Assembly: GCA_965153355.1 (NCBI GenBank)
Contig: OZ231126.1
Coordinates: 26,722,001 to 26,786,000, forward strand
Direction of reading: 5' to 3'
Length of the DNA: 64,000 nt
Origin: Flaccisagitta enflata
Lineage: Eukaryota; Chaetognatha; Sagittoidea; Aphragmophora
In this document: positions 1 through 15,164 of the stretch, in pieces
Numbering within the stretch: the stretch's first letter is position 1
Layout of the letters: each line of letters begins with the position of its first letter
Position numbers and translations under genes: made by a program
Notes under the pieces: generated by a model
Database searches by the model: none
What the model was told of the DNA's origin: nothing
What the model saw: the letters and a program-made list of their open reading frames with translations, nothing else

Positions 1-767
1 ATTTTTTTCAAAAAATTCAAAAATTTGATTGGGGGCGAGTTCAAAGAAAAAACAGAAAAAAAGAACGTCGGTTTTTCTTTTACTTTTTAAGTATGAAAAA
101 GGCCGTAACTTCTAAACTATTGATGCGATTGTCCTGAAATTTGAAATACTAGCTGACGTCATGCTTCTCGACATACGTGCTAAAAATCTCGATTGTGAAC
201 TGTCGTAAAGTTGGGCGCACTTCTTTGCCTACTTTGGCGTTGTCGTGGATACTTTCTTTCCTTTGACTTACACTTGTCATTGGTCGTTTCGTTCTTATAT
301 ATATATATATATATATATATGTCTAATGTCTAAATCACAAAATTCATTCATTCTCAAACAGCATACATTCGAAGAAAAAAACTGTTCATTTATGGAGGGC
401 GCATCGTTGGTCTACTTGCTCTTGTTTCTAATTTTAAATGCCTCATCGACTTTGGACGCCGATATGCGATTCATGCTGCCGCTAATCGCGCGTCTGGGGA
501 AAACCATGCAACTCAAACTGATCATGTCGTGTACACCGTCGAATATTCCATGAAGTAATCCTCTATTCTATCCATTAATCAATCGAGCCATAAAACAAGG
601 ACGGCTTAAGACATAAGATATATTCATGTTGATAATAAAAAGTACATTAGAAAACATGTTCAACACGAAAAATTGCTATATGTAACTAGTGACTAAGGAG
701 ATTAGTTTGACTTTGAGGAGTATTTGTCATTACATGAATCAATCAGCTCGAGAGTTGGAATGTGTAG
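1..767. other. No supported gene; short (AT)n
   Basis: I see no gene in this stretch. A short TA repeat lies near 296-320. A 102-codon open frame at 245-553 has no recognisable domain and its start runs through that repeat, so I do not call it. It lies downstream of the calcineurin B gene, so part of it may be that gene's 3' UTR. Confidence 0.4.
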
Positions 768-2208
<1,441 letters not shown>

Positions 2209-2640
2209 TTGTTCGTTTAGTTTTTAAAATTTCGACAATTCCGATTAAGAGCACGACGGGAAAAAAAGTCGAACCAGGACTCTCATCAAGGAGGAATACA
2301 ACTCTACTGGACAGTTGTTCAGACGACTTCTAAGCTGAGATTTTTTTTGACTGATCAGTCAATGAATTCGTTCTGTGAGCTGAGATTTGCTTTCTCATAC
2401 AATCTTGATTCATGACTCGTCACCCCTCGGCCCCCCTTGGTCCACCCCCCCCCCGATCCACCCCTCAGCTCGGCCCATCTCTCGATTCAATTCCCCCTCC
2501 TTTCTGCCAATGCATGACAATTGATAAAATCGAACTCCGTGTCGTTTTCACCCACGCTTAACGCGCTTGACGAAAGACTGCGATCGTAGCCTTACAGCTA
2601 ACGTTAAAGCTAACTCTATCTTAAACATTTTCTATCTTTC
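2209..2640. other. Region upstream of calcineurin B, no gene seen
   Basis: This stretch should hold the promoter and 5' UTR of the minus-strand calcineurin B gene. I see C-rich runs near 2425-2465 but no element I can name. Confidence 0.4.
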
Positions 2641-2689
2641 TATCTTTCTTTCTGGCTTTCTGCCTATCTGTCTCTTTCGTTCATTCTCT

Positions 2690-2721
2690 CCATTTCATTT
2701 ATTATTTTTTGTTTCTTTCCG

Positions 2722-2752
<31 letters not shown>

Positions 2753-2945
2753 CTCTTTCTTTCTTTCTTTCCGAAAAATAACAATAGTTTGCCGAATTTC
2801 TTCCTTTCTGTCTTTCTTTCAGGAGCGCTTTCTTTTCTTCTTGCTTTCTCTCTTTCTTTCTTTTTTTCTGTCTTGCTTTCTTTATATTTTCAGTCTGATC
2901 TGCTTGCATCTGTCTGTCTGTCTCTCTGTCTCTCTCCATATCTGT

Positions 2946-3034
<89 letters not shown>

Positions 3035-3035
3035 G
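2690..3035. repeat. (CTTT)n and (CT)n tracts around a Penelope-tail-like piece
   Basis: CTTT repeats are followed by a pure CT tract at about 2945-3032. Between the CTTT tracts, 2772-2805 read on the minus strand contains ATTCGGCAAACTATTGTTAT. This closely resembles the 3' tail of the Penelope-like fragment at 20180-20205, which is likewise followed by a GA-rich tract. Confidence 0.8.
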
Positions 3036-3320
3036 CTCATCTCCCTGGGGCCACGTTCTATGCAGTGTTCCGCTCCACGTCTCATCCCATCAACCTCCCA
3101 GGTTTCCAATCTTTCAATCACCACCTGCCATCCTCATCCTTCTCACACGCCCCTCCTCTTATCTCGATCCTACCGATCCCCAAAGTGTTCTCAGACTTTG
3201 ATTTGCTGTCGAGTATTCTCATGCGTATCATGCGCAAGCGCGGAGTGCATTTATAATGTGCCTGTGTCACAATCTCGCTCGAGAAATCGAAACTACTCAT
3301 GCGTTCAATTACCACTTGCG

Positions 3321-3347
3321 TGATTTTAACACCCCCGCGCGCGCAGA

Positions 3348-3411
<64 letters not shown>

Positions 3412-3440
3412 GGGTGTGTGTGTTTGTGTGTGTGCAGACA
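3321..3440. repeat. (GT)n microsatellite with conserved left flank
   Basis: About 75 bp of GT repeats preceded by GATTTTAACACCCCCGCGCG, the same flank as at 1384-1405. Confidence 0.92.
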
Positions 3441-3499
3441 TTTAGATTCTTCCATTCCATTGACTTCGCGGAGGAAAGTTATTGGGACAAAAATATAAA

Positions 3500-4004
3500 C
3501 CATTACCTAGAGATAACAGCTTTTGTTTGAAAATGTTATTAAGTATGTTTAGATTACACCCATATATGGTTTAGCCTGCAATTATCTAAGGCCAATTTTT
3601 TGCTCATAAAGTCAGTAAGTTCAACATTTTGGAGGCACCTAATTGACAAAATTTGTTTTCTATCTTTGATTGGAAGCCTGATCTTCCAATTGATTTGTTT
3701 TTAGAACAGAGAAAAAACATAAGTGGGGAATGAACGAGTAGTGAGTGACAAAAAAGATAAAATCAGGACATGAAGTGAAAAAGTGAGTGACGACTGACAT
3801 AAAATTTGGTAGGTGATTTTAGGGAAAAACGAGTGACGAGTGACGAGTGAAAAGCGAAAATGATGAAGCAAAGGGACATTTTAGAAAGGACATTTGAGAG
3901 GGACTTTCTTAGTTTGAAACATCGAAAAAGGACGATCTACGGGGGGGGGCATTTTTTGAGGGACATAAAAAAGGGACATTTTTTACCTTAATCGAACAAC
4001 AACT
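3500..4004. other. No gene seen; simple GAGTGA/GGGACATT-type sequence
   Basis: Degenerate short motifs (gagtgacga, gggacatttt) recur between 3720 and 3980. A similar gacgagtgacaa motif recurs at 27270-27375. Confidence 0.45.
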
Positions 4005-4042
4005 CAACAACTCAACAACGACAACGACAACAACAACAACAA

Positions 4043-4079
<37 letters not shown>

Positions 4080-4124
4080 AACAACAACAACAACAACAAC
4101 AACCACAACACCAACAACAACCAT

Positions 4125-4210
<86 letters not shown>

Positions 4211-4215
4211 CTACA
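4005..4215. repeat. (AAC)n microsatellite
   Basis: Trinucleotide AAC with interspersed GAC units. The open frames through it are low-complexity artefacts. Confidence 0.97.
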
Positions 4216-4391
4216 ATGAAAAGTTAAGTGACGCGGGGTCACAACATCGTTGCGGACGGGTGAGTAAGAGCGGGCAACCCCAATCCACACCCTTCCGCCC
4301 CCCCCCCCCCACACACACACACAAAACACAACCGCAGTATCTGAAATGCACTTTTTCACACTTTTCAACTCAATCATCACGAACCAACGCG

Positions 4392-4476
4392 ACGGAGGGA
4401 CCGACGGGCGGACCGACGGGCGGACCTACGGACGGATCGACAAAGCCTCCCATAGAGTTGCGTGTCCGCAACTTAA
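4392..4476 (+). repeat. Hairpin-ended repeat, 3' half
   Basis: A GGACCGACGG-type core leads into GACAAAGCC and then the terminal hairpin AGTTGCGTGTCCGCAACT (4456-4473, 7-bp stem). The stem differs from the type copies by a paired C-G to T-A change. Confidence 0.8.
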
Positions 4477-4479
4477 AAT

Positions 4480-4605
4480 GGGACGACAGGTACCGCTGAC
4501 CACATGATGCTTTTGCGACCATTAAGTCTACTTCATCACTTCCCCTGCCCAACCGCATGCCGCACACGTCTTGAGTAGCCTTGTATCCGGCCTTGTTAAT
4601 AGGGT
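4480..4605 (-). repeat. Hairpin-ended repeat, 5' half, inverted
   Basis: Read on the minus strand from 4605, it starts AACAAGGCCGGATACAAGG and continues with the TTGGGCAGGGG block typical of the 5' half of the family. It abuts a plus-oriented 3' half, so the two are separate partial copies or a rearranged one. Confidence 0.75.
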
Positions 4606-5110
4606 ATGATGAAATGTAACAACGGTATAGTACAGGAAAAGGGAGCATTGCTATAGACAGCCCTGTTCATCTAGATTACAAAAATATAATTCTTATTTCA
4701 CAACTCAACCGAAATTGCAATTAAGAGCCAATTCCCTGACGGCTATCACGATCAGCGTCACAGAGATTCCCCTTTCCGTAACGCGCAGCAGCCTTTTCTC
4801 TGACCGCCGCGCTGCCGCTGCTGCTGCTGCTCCGGAGGTATCGCCTGCTGACTGAACTGTTGCCGGCTGCATGCGCGCGACTCGGTGCCTGTTTTCTCCT
4901 TCTTTTAGCGCGAAGCTACGTTGTTTTCTACAAAAATTTACGTGTTTACCTCGAATATATTGTGATAATTATCGTTTTGAGATTATCAAAAGCAAATTGC
5001 GCATTGACAACCCGTTGTTCGTAGTCCGTGTGCTGATACAATTGTTTTTGTTCGTGAGAATAAAAGAAAGCAAGAAAGAGAGAGAGAGAGAGAGGAAGAA
5101 ATAAAGGAAG

Positions 5111-5153
<43 letters not shown>

Positions 5154-5315
5154 AGGCGAAAAAGAAAGAAAAAGAAGAAAGAAAGAGTGAAAAGAGAGTA
5201 AAAGAGTAAAAGAAAGAGATATAAAGAAAGAGATTTAAAGAAAGAGATTGAAAGACAGAAAAAAAGAAAAAGATAGTAAGAAAAAGAGAGAGATAGGAAG
5301 AGTGATAGAAAGAAG
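4606..5315. other. Upstream region of the 5316 gene
   Basis: A GC-rich patch with a short GCTGCTGCT run (about 4800-4880) precedes AT-rich sequence and a GAAA repeat (5105-5155). Purine-rich sequence then runs up to the ATG at 5316. It plausibly contains the promoter and 5' UTR, but I cannot point to specific elements. Confidence 0.4.
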
Positions 5316-8300
5316 ATGGGGGATTCTTCTTCTGGTATTTTTGATTTTCGCGGGGATCAATACCCAACAAATGACGAGGTTCACAGGTATGCGTTGTCCC
5401 GCAAAGGAAAGGGTAATCAGTCAGTGATTATTCGAGAGATGGCAAGCAAAATTCGTTCCATTTGGAATAGTGGTGATGGTTGCCCTCTCTCAGTGAAATC
5501 AATCATTGACAGATATCATAAGCTGGTGAAAGAGCGCAAGGCCTATCTGGCTCCCATAGCATATCCCAAGAAACAGTCTGACCCTGAACCCTCGAGTTTT
5601 ACCAAAAAGCACCGGCATCCAAGTGGTGGGAGGGAAAAATCACAGACAAACCAAATCTCTTTATCGTGCCCCCAGAGATGAGCTTAATGAGCCGCCCCCT
5701 GAGATTTCAATATGTCAAGCAGAACCCTCTTGTAGCAATTCTGTAGACAACCCTCCCAAACGAGTTAGGTTGAGTGAGAGACATATTGAGACTCCTGAAC
5801 AGAAATGGATGAAAGAAATTGGGAGTCAGCTTTTTGATATTCACAGCAAAGAAGAAGTCGAAAAGGCTAGGCAAGGTGGAAAATGCTTCGATGAGGAATT
5901 TCTGGCAGATCAGAGAGGTGAGCGAGTTCTGTACATAGAAAAATCAAAGGTCACCCCTGAGTTTTTGGAATGTCAAAAGCAACGAGAGCTTCGATTGTTG
6001 CGTCAGAAACAAAATTACCAAAGTGCAATTGGTAACCTCACCTTTTCCCCTGATTATGAGGCAGACTCAGAGGATGAATGTGATGTTCTGTGTGACAATG
6101 AAGTGAGGATGGATGAGCCAGATTTCATCTCAGCTGTGAGAACAAGATCAGCAAGGGTGGTCGATATGTCATCATGTTTAGAAGCTTGTGCTAAACGAAA
6201 TGTGGGCATTCAGGTTGATTCCGTTGATTTTTTCCCTCAAGTCAGTACTCGCACAACCCCCAAAAAGCAGTCTGGCACTTCTTGTCAATTAAATCCAAAG
6301 TTACTTGCCGCTGGGTCCCTCCTCATGGGTGTAGTTGGTCTGTCTACTAGGCAAGCTTTGCTGAGCATTAAGACAGTGGCAAATGTTCTGTTTGGACAAA
6401 ACTACATCCTTCCCCCGTCTATGGAAAGGGATTATCAAAAGCGGATGAAAAATCGACGCAAATTGGCAAAAATGAATGTCACTGCCCCAACCTCTGCTGA
6501 CATTGGCCATGACATAGAAGCCACACGTCAAGCTGTCAAAGATGTTATTTGTGCTGAAACCTCTGATGAAGTTGTAAGTGATCCTTTGGATGAAGCTGCT
6601 AGTTTGCCTGAGCTGGATGATGATGATACTTTGGATCTTATTAATGTTGAAGAGAGATCAATCTCATCTGAGGGTGCAAAAAACACTCTTTCCCGGATGC
6701 TCTGTTCTCCTAGCACACTTCGTACAGCTCACCATCTTGTGAGTACTTTGGGAGAGCAACAGCAAGCACTGGAAATGATTGAAAACCAACATGTCAACCT
6801 TATCCCTGATGGTACTGCACGTCAGGGAGGCTGGGGTAAAATGGCTGGGGCAGTTTGCAAGGTTGGTGATAAGTATCGATCTCTTAAGCTGCAAACACTT
6901 GGTAGCGAAACACATGATTCCTGGGTTGGTACTCTTGTCCACATGTTAAAGCGACTCTCATTGGCTTCTGGTCAGGATGTTTCTGAGATTTGGAAGAGCA
7001 TTATGGTTATGGTTTCAGACATGTGTAAAGTAAATATGAATTTGGCTGTTGATGTTGCAAAAGTTCTTGGTTGCTGCTGGGTACCTGGTCAGGCCTATTG
7101 TAATCTGCATCCCAGGTTGATGATGTCAAGGATGGTTGTTGAGGTTTGGAAGAAGCACCAGTCTCTGATTGGGCATGATAAACTATTTCCAAGCTTAGAA
7201 TACTGCAACCTTGACATGTCAAGTGATTCTCTGATCAAGCAGGTTCTTGATGCACTGATGAGTTTTGTCTCTCAAAGGTATGCAGAACGATCATGGAACA
7301 AGTACCATGAATTCACGGAGTGTCTTAGCCGCAAGGGTTTGAAAAATGAAACTGGGCCTCTACGAGAGATCCGGTTTGGTGAACTGGAGGCAAAAGCTCT
7401 TACTGGAGCCTACCACCTGGATCACATTGATCAATTCCTTCAAGTTCACTCAGAAGTGAGAAACAAATTGTCTTGTTTCTTGCGAAGTGTATTTCCATTG
7501 AAAGATTTGATCTACTTCTATTTGGTAGGTGCAGCTCTTGTTGGCATTCACATTGGAGAACCATATGTCAATTTGCTGATGGTGAAAAAGGCAAAGATGA
7601 GCGAATTGATAGAAGTTTTTCCCAAACTTCACAAGGAGCTTCAGGAGCCCCCTCATGCATTCACCCAGTTGAGATGTCCTGCAATCCCTTGCTTGGCAAA
7701 CTCCTGGTTGGATCCTTTTGACAAATCTGATCCCCCTTATCCCAAAACTCAAGTGGATTTCTTAGCAAGCTTTTTACAGAGGACAGACACTAAGTGTCTG
7801 GAACTTTATTGCAGAGAGATCTCAAAAGAAATTGCTACTGGTTTTAAACGCCAGAAGGGGGATATTTTTGGTTTTGGAGATGGATGTCACCCTCAGCTAA
7901 ACATTTTGAACCAAGTTGCTGAGGAAGATTTGGACAAAATTGAAACAACTTCAATTGCAGTTGAGCAATACTTTGGAGAAGTTGACTACAAGACAAAGAT
8001 TTCTGGGGGGTGCCAGGCAAAAGGTAAAATCTGTGATGATTTGGTTATCAAGCATACAGAAGATTTGATAACTAAACACTTTGACAAACATGGGTATGCC
8101 CTTAAACCTTTTAAACCTGTGGCCAAAGAGCTTGATGAGTTGCAGTTTCAATTTGACAAAAAACAAGCTGATCTCATGGCCCAAGGGTTGAGGGATGATG
8201 AGGTGGTTGTTCTTTCAAAAGAATCCCAGGTTCAGAGAGTTGTGAGACAGTGCAAGGAAAGCCATGGAGGACCAATACATTCTGTTAAGGAGTTGGAAAA

Positions 8301-8904
8301 GCTTATCAATGAAAAGCGATCAGAGAAGGCATTAGCATCAGCTTTGAACTATGAAATTCGCTACAGGAAGTTCACATGTCTTCTGAAAGTGGCTACCAAT
8401 AATGAGCTTTTTAAACAGCAAGGTATTGATAACAAACAAAGGATAGTTCATTTGAGGCAGCTGTTGAATGATGACACAAAACCGAAGTGCCATGCATCTA
8501 TGAGTGACATTGAAGCTATTTATGAACAATTGAGTGAGAGTGATGGCTGTTGTCCACTTCCACCAGTGGAGGAAGAGTCAGATGAAGTTGACTTGTTGAG
8601 TGGCTTTTGGCCCTTACAGGCAGAAGAGCAAATAGTAGTTTTGTCAGATAAGGGGTTTCTTGTTGCAACAGTGGACAAATGTAATGAGTCAAAGGTGGAT
8701 GTACGTTGCATGAGGACTGAATCTTTAAGAGGTTACCCTGATAAAAGTGTGTGGGTAGCAGATCCCTTAGCTGGCCTAGTTTCAGTTCCTAAGGAGTCAG
8801 TGGTGAGGGTGAGGCCCTTGCTGGAGATAAAAGGATCAAGTAGAAGAAATTTGAAGTTTATTCTCACTAATCTTGAGTTGATTCAGAAGATTTGCAGTGT
8901 TTGA
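5316..8904 (+). CDS. Large uncharacterised protein, possibly transposase-derived
   Basis: Two overlapping open frames form one gene. The first (5316-5681, ATG start) encodes a 121-residue region with a W-containing helical pattern ending IIDRYHKLVKERK, resembling a DNA-binding module. The second frame is open from 5560 to TGA at 8904 and supplies more than 1,000 residues. A pyrimidine-rich tract ending cag at about 5671 could be an acceptor. Joining from CA at 5575 (gtctga donor) would restore frame, but a 1-nt frameshift fits equally well. Numbering residues from 5623, D396 (PDGTAR), D466 (SDMCKVN) and H496 (YCNLHP) are arranged like an RNase-H-fold transposase core. The C-terminus (about 1000-1090) resembles the small Tudor/chromo-like end of element-encoded proteins. 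From memory such proteins are common and multicopy in invertebrate genomes and lack a known function. The reading frame is long, intact and of normal complexity, so it is real coding sequence. Function is inference. Confidence 0.85.
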
Positions 8905-8984
8905 TACAATGAACCCTTTGTTGTCTTGAACCTTATCAAACTGTTATGTCATTAGTTTTTATTCATGAGTTTGGATTTATACAG

Positions 8985-9265
8985 TTTAGAGCAAGCCACT
9001 GTATAGATTGAGGTAGGGCCAGCAGCTGTTAAAGGGAAGGGCCAGAATTGGAAAGGGTGTAGGGCCAGCAGCTGAATGGATGTAGGGCCAGCACTTGGGA
9101 CTGGTCAGCAAATGGGACTGGTCAGCATATGGGACTGGTCAGCAGTTTTGGCTGGCCAGCAGTTGTGGCTGACCAGCAGTTGTGACTGGTCAGTAGTTGT
9201 GGCTGACCAGCAGTTGTGGCTGACCAGCAGCTGTGGCTGGTTGACTCCATTCAGTGTTTAATGGC
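8985..9265. repeat. Minisatellite of GGTCAGCA/GGCTGACCAGCAG units
   Basis: About 17-bp units alternating (g)actggtcagca and ggctgaccagcag lie just 3' of the large gene. They contain mutually complementary GGTCAGC and GCTGACC. Confidence 0.85.
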
Positions 9266-10415
9266 TGGTTGACACTCTTTCATTACGCTTTTTATTCTTT
9301 ATAAGAACGTTATTTTATGGCCTTTATAAGAGATAGAGATAACAACTAATGGCCTTCAAAAGAGATAGAGATAACAACTAATGAAATAACTACGATGTTC
9401 TTAATTTTAGAGCAATTTCAAGCCTTGATGTTCTTATAAACTAGGTTCTTATAAAAAATAAAAAATGTAATAGATTGCTGGATAACCTTTAACATTTTTC
9501 TGGGCTGGTTGACCTCAAGGCACAGGTGGCTCATCTAACCCTGAATGACATAGATTTTTGCAACTTTCGATGATAGCTATGCATTTCATAACTAATTTGT
9601 GGTTCTTTTTTGCAGGTGCTTGAGCTTAAGCTTGAGCTTCATTGATTGTAATAGCACATAAGGTCCATGTTTTGGATTTTATATTTCATGGCTATCATGA
9701 TCAGTGGGGTTGCAGGCTAAGCAAATCTTCCGCCGAATAATGTTGGATTGAGGAAAGTAAACCATGCATCTTTTCCGACTTTATTATGTGTAGCACTGTC
9801 AAAAACATTCATTTTCTACAAAGCAAAGCATTTAAACTATTGGTTTTACTAATCAATTCAACCTCTGGTTCTAAAAGTAGCTAGAATGAGACTAAATGAT
9901 ACCTGTACATTGTGGGTTCTTTTTAAATTTTCGCGATTTTTCGCGAATTTGCCGGTTTTTTGACGCTGGTGACATCATACCGTAAATATGCCCTTAATTG
10001 CAATTTCTATGACTTAGCAACAAAAGGACTGTTGGTTTCTCACCTACATACATGTATATTTGAGAAAATATGCTCCCTTTTTATGCCTCATTACCTAGTT
10101 GCAATTACTCATCCTTCCAAGACACCCTATTGTTAATATTCTTTGTTTTTTCCTCGCTTGTCTGTTTCCTCTGTTCTTTTTTTTTCTTCCATCGCGTTCT
10201 GGAACTCTCGCGCCTTTTGTCTAATTTGGTTTAACGCCTGGTGCCAGCTGTTCCGTGTCGCACTCACTAGGCGGCGCTAGAGGTCCCTTTTCTCGGCATT
10301 GATTTCCCTCGTCGCTGCGGCTGCCGTGGCAACGTCACCAGAGGGCGAAAATCGAGACTTGTCTCCCTTCAGCCACTCCACAATTGAGGAAGGCAACGCC
10401 AGGCGTGCACGAACC
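9266..10415. other. No gene seen; one 33-bp direct duplication
   Basis: At 9319-9383 a 33-bp segment ending AGAGATAGAGATAACAACTA is directly duplicated. A possible polyadenylation signal AATAAA lies near 9458. The rest is unique AT-rich sequence; 10240-10415 is more GC-rich without a recognisable gene. Confidence 0.45.
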
Positions 10416-10603
10416 AAGGTCGGATACACGGCTACCCACGTCGCGTGCGGGTGGGAAGGGGCAGTGACGAAAAAGGCTAACCGAGCATTTGGGCAGGAGC
10501 AGTAATGCAACAACCATCTGTAAACGCCGAAAAAGCCATGTGTCACGTGATCACGGACCGACCGACAGACCTACCAACGGTCCATCCCACGTGCACGCGA
10601 CTA
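10416..10603 (+). repeat. Hairpin-ended repeat, full-length diverged copy
   Basis: It starts AAGGTCGGATACACGGCTAC, has the GTCGCGTGCGGGTGGG and GGGCAGGAGCAGT blocks and a degenerate GACC core, and ends CACGTGCACGCGACTAG. Confidence 0.85.
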
Positions 10604-11165
10604 GAAATATCGAAGGTGCGTAGGGTATAAGATTACGGGGCGCGGTAGAGAAGATGGAAGGTTTAGAGCGCGGAGGTACGTAGTATAGTAAAGTAGGGTA
10701 GCCTGGAATCCGGCCTAGTATCTTTTTTCTTACGGCGACTAGCCGCTTTTATTGGTATATCATATTCTCGGAATTCGGGTTCTTAGAGTTAAATCCCGCT
10801 CTTACGGACTTCTAAGGACAAATATTGCTTTCCTGTTTAAGGCGGAATTCTATTATTGGCTTTATTGCCCACATAGAGAACGAATTGAGAGGTGAAAGGT
10901 GAATAAAGCGTTTTGTTCTTACTCTAAGTAGTAGACCATTAACTTGCTTAGGTATAGACAGCAGCCTTTAAACATTCCATCGATAAATTTGTTGAGACAA
11001 GCGTCGAAGATTAACGATGGTGGATAGGAGATGGGGCCGATAATGGGAGGTGGGGGGGGGCGCTGGATGATGGAGCGAGGGGTAAGGAATAGAGGAAGAG
11101 GTGGTGGAGTAGAGAAGAAGCAAATTTCACAATGGAGATTTGGAGACATAGTTTCTGCTTTGAGT
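10604..11165. other. No gene seen
   Basis: Mixed-composition sequence. Around 10728-10765 a TTACGGCGACTAGCCGC segment followed by TTTTATTGGTATA resembles sequence at 19445-19480, suggesting another dispersed repeat. Confidence 0.4.
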
Positions 11166-11169
11166 AGAG

Positions 11170-12925
<1,756 letters not shown>

Positions 12926-13645
12926 AGCAAGTAAGATTTAACTAAAAACGGTGATATGGTTTATGGCAGATATGTGTATGTTGGCACACAGTCAATCTCA
13001 ATTTTGACCCGGGTTTGTCTGGGGAAAGTAAGTGACAGCGGGGTGAGGTAAGATGGGTAGAATCCTAAGAGGGGAAAAAATTGTTGGAAAGACGCTTTAT
13101 ATTCACATCATCATCACAATCAAAAATGATCCTCAAAATCAATTCAGCACTTGAAGCAGAAAACAAGAGATTGACGAAGAGGAAAGAGCTTAAGAGGAGG
13201 GGGAATAGGAGAGAAAAGAGGAAGAAGAAGAGAAGGAAGAGGAATCTCCACGTGAGATCATGAATTTGCGCAATGTGTGAAAAAATGATGGAATTGGATA
13301 AGAATAATCTGAGATTTAATCGACGAAATCTGGTTTGAGGGCGATAAGGTCGTCAAGGCAGAACAAAGACAAGGAAAGAAGGAGGAAGAGGAAGCAGAGG
13401 AGAGGGAGGATGAAGAGAAGAATAATGGAGGAATACAGAAAATCAAGCGTAATGATGGAGGGAAAAGGTTTTGTGATAGAGATGGAGAAATCTACGACAG
13501 CACCGCTTTACTGTAGATACATTATTCAATAATAAAGATTTCGTGTTCCAAGAATCACGGGAACAAGACGTTAGGATTTAGTCAACTTTCTCCACGACGA
13601 AAGTTTAATGGAAATAGTTTATTGGAAATTGTGGAGAGAAAAAAG
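12926..13645. other. No gene seen; purine-rich patches
   Basis: The AGGAAGAGG-rich patches at 13170-13250 and 13370-13440 give charged open frames that I take as composition artefacts. Confidence 0.45.
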
Positions 13646-13654
13646 ATAACATGG

Positions 13655-13720
13655 GCAAGGGGGGGGGGGTTGGAAGGGGGGAGGGTTGGAAGGGGGGGAG
13701 GGTTGGAAGGGGGTGGAGAT
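13655..13720 (+). repeat. G-run tandem repeat, quadruplex-capable
   Basis: About three copies of a ~20-bp unit GGGGGGAGGGTTGGAAG on the plus strand give many runs of three or more Gs separated by short loops. Confidence 0.8.
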
Positions 13721-13829
13721 CGCTTCGTGATGATGATTCCTTTCACTTCTCTCGCTTTGTCAAAAGTAAACCGCCAAAATGTGTTTGATAGTGAAAGGCC
13801 CTGGTAATCATCCAGACAAATGGACAATT

Positions 13830-14790
13830 ACAAAACACGGACATACGGTTCTCCAATTACAGGGACACATACGAGGACGCAGCTTTGTAGCGAACAGAAT
13901 TTGGGACAAAGAAATAAGGGGACGTGGACATTACGCTAAGGAGAATACACTTCTTTTCATGCAGGGACCCAGAGGAGGGCCCAGATTTCTTTTATTTGAT
14001 GTAACTAATGTATTCAAAAAATTTCAGGACCATAGCCGTTCTCAAACAATCATCATATTGCACCTGAAAAATAGCTCATTGTTAAGGGGGCTAAAATTTC
14101 AAAATCATTTTTCCTCAAATCTGATGCCAGATTCAGATTCCTTGTAAAAAATTATGTCAGATACTATATTTTCTTTTTTCAAAATTTTGATTTTAAGCTG
14201 AAAAAATGCAAAAAACCTCCAAAAATAAGGGTTTTTAAAAAACAAGGTCTTTTTAGAGGTTTTTTGCATTTTTTCAGCTTAAAAACAAAATTTTGAGAAA
14301 AAAAACACAGTATCTGACATAATTTTTTACAAGGAATCAGAGTCTGGCATCAGTTTTGAGGTGAAATGATTTTGAATTTTTGGTCCCCTTAAGGATGAGT
14401 CATTTTATAGGTGCAATATGATGAAGGTTCAAGAACATCTATGGTCCTAAAATCTTTAGAATACATTTGTTACATCAAAATGAAAAAATCTGGGCCCTCC
14501 TCTGGGTCCCTGCATAAAAAAAAGTGTATTCTCCTCAGCGTAGTGGACACACAGTTAAGCATGGGAGGGACATATGCGAGGACATATGGTAGTGGACAGA
14601 ATTTGGGACAAACAAATAAGAGGACACAGACACACGGTCATTCATGTATAGTGACACATGCGCGAGGACGAAGATTTTTAGTGGACAGTCTATGGGACAA
14701 AGTGAGTAAAGGACGCGGACATATGGTTCTCCATGTAGTGGGACAGCCTATGGAACAACGAACTAAGGGGAGGTGCAAGAGAAAGGAGGG
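13830..14790 (+). repeat. Diverged ~90-bp tandem repeat split by a foldback insertion
   Basis: Units contain ACATANGGTTCTCCA, a GGGACACAT..GAGGACG block, GTGGACAGNNTNTGGGACAAA and AAATAAGGGGACG. One unit lies at 13836-13931. The others lie at about 14543-14770, on the far side of the palindromic element at 13932-14542. Confidence 0.75.
13932..14542. mobile_element. TA-flanked palindromic (foldback) element, ~610 bp
   Basis: The two halves are long inverted repeats of about 300 bp centred near 14235. The ends read TA CGCTAAGGAGAATACACTT on the left, and the reverse complement of the right end reads TA CGCTGAGGAGAATACACTT. The TA at each end fits a TA target duplication of the Tc1/mariner superfamily type; that assignment is inference. 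There is no coding capacity. Confidence 0.8.
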
Positions 14791-15044
14791 ACAAGAAAGA
14801 GGAAGTGGAGGAGGAGCAGTAAGTTTGAGGATGGATAAGGATAAAGAAGGTGACGTGTCGTAAGAGGATAAGTCGGTTTTACGAGATGAACTCTCTTGAC
14901 GCCGATAAAAAAGGGGAAAGAAGTCCGAATTTTGATGAGGGTAAATGAAGGAGGTGGAGGAAGAGGATGGGAGGGTGAAGGAGATGTCAGAAGAAGAAGA
15001 AGCAGAAAAAGGAGAGGAAAAAGAAAAAGAAGTGGAAAAAGAAA

Positions 15045-15055
15045 AAGAGGAGGAA

Positions 15056-15090
<35 letters not shown>

Positions 15091-15133
15091 AGAAGAAGAA
15101 GAAGAAGAAGAAGAAGAAGAAGAAGAAGAAGAA

Positions 15134-15164
<31 letters not shown>

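Noticed and set aside
245-553. 102-codon frame
   Set aside because: Begins in low-complexity sequence with no recognisable domain or supporting signal.
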